A program made the translations under genes and the position numbers. Positions 7,802 to 7,929 of a stretch of DNA of 7,929 nt are shown piece after piece; the stretch's first letter is position 1; every line of letters begins with the position of its first letter. Origin of the DNA: an uncultured Flavobacteriaceae bacterium. Lineage in GTDB: Bacteria > Bacteroidota > Bacteroidia > Flavobacteriales > Flavobacteriaceae. Where the stretch lies: NCBI GenBank assembly GCA_913044085.1, contig CAJWNW010000071.1:1-7929 (forward strand), given 5' to 3'. Below the pieces are notes generated by a model. That model was given only the letters and a program-made list of their open reading frames with translations. It had not been told where the DNA came from and did not search any database.

Positions 7802-7929
7802 GTGCTTCCTCTTTTGCAGCTGCATAGATGAAAATAAAAGCAGAAACGTAAAACCAGCCATTGAAGGTATGGTTTGGATCCCTGGAGGTGTGTTTGAAAT
7901 GGGTGCTTCTGAAAAAGATTACAAAGCAC
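7764..7929 (+). CDS. FGE/sulfatase-modifying-factor family lipoprotein, N-terminal fragment
   Basis: ATG at 7764 opens a frame of 55 complete codons that runs off the right edge. Residues 1-20 are a lipoprotein signal peptide, LCFLFCSC, with C20 the probable lipidated cysteine. The next residues, IDEN, put acidic residues at +2 and +3. Then follows GMVWIPGGVFEMGASEKDY, the characteristic opening of the FGE-sulfatase domain (PF03781: MVWIPGGxFxMG). Family members include formylglycine-generating enzymes, which oxidise the active-site Cys of type I sulfatases, but also proteins with other roles such as gliding protein GldJ. The residues that define a true FGE, the paired catalytic cysteines, lie near the C-terminus and are not visible. 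Position next to three sulfatases whose sites all need this modification supports a maturation role. It is transcribed divergently from the sulfatase operon. The family is secure; the enzymatic role is inferred. Confidence 0.85.
   Translation, partial: MFKPFCLKLAFALCFLFCSCIDENKSRNVKPAIEGMVWIPGGVFEMGASEKDYKA

Noticed and set aside
1..7929. CRISPR arrays, tRNA/rRNA, insertion sequences and integrative elements
   Set aside because: No regular direct repeats, cloverleaf-like sequence, transposase or integrase frame was seen; nearly all of the window is accounted for by the five genes.

Overview
The window looks like part of a carbohydrate-degradation locus from a marine, AT-rich member of the Bacteroidota, most likely class Flavobacteriia. 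Four observations support this. The secreted enzymes carry short Sec signal peptides ending in AQ or SQ. Genes are packed with gaps or overlaps of a few bases, and Shine-Dalgarno sequences are not evident. TAnnTTTG-type promoter elements occur in the one real intergenic gap. The gene content (three sulfatases, a GH3 glycosidase, a GH10-like glycosidase and an FGE-type protein) is typical of polysaccharide utilization loci (PULs) for sulfated algal glycans. No SusC/SusD pair, RNA gene, CRISPR array or mobile element is visible.

Layout: four genes on the minus strand form one tight operon read from right to left. (1) A two-domain exported protein at 7609-5036 has an N-terminal iduronate-2-sulfatase-like sulfatase and a C-terminal GH10-like domain. 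Its reading frame has no ATG, GTG or TTG at the place where the signal peptide begins. (2) A GH3 beta-glycosidase lies at 5031-2692, 4 nt downstream. (3) A second iduronate-2-sulfatase-like sulfatase lies at 2705-1314 and overlaps the GH3 stop. (4) A third sulfatase of another subtype starts at 1307, 6 nt downstream, and runs off the left edge. To the right, a gap of about 150 nt with candidate divergent promoters separates the operon from a plus-strand gene at 7764. That gene encodes the N-terminus of a lipoprotein with the opening motif of the formylglycine-generating enzyme (FGE) family and runs off the right edge.

How the parts may work together (inference): all four operon products carry Sec-type signal peptides without a lipobox, so the periplasm is their likely site. 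The sulfatases would strip sulfate esters, the GH10-like domain would cleave the exposed backbone or a disaccharide unit, and the GH3 enzyme would release terminal beta-linked glucose or xylose. The substrate is probably a sulfated, xylose-containing glycan, but the sequence alone does not identify it. All three sulfatases have the Cys-x-(Pro/Ala)-Ser-Arg site that must be converted to formylglycine. This makes the divergent FGE-like lipoprotein a candidate maturase, although its catalytic half lies outside the window. The features most worth attention are the sulfatase-GH10 fusion, the altered sugar-binding residues of its GH10 part, and its missing conventional start codon.
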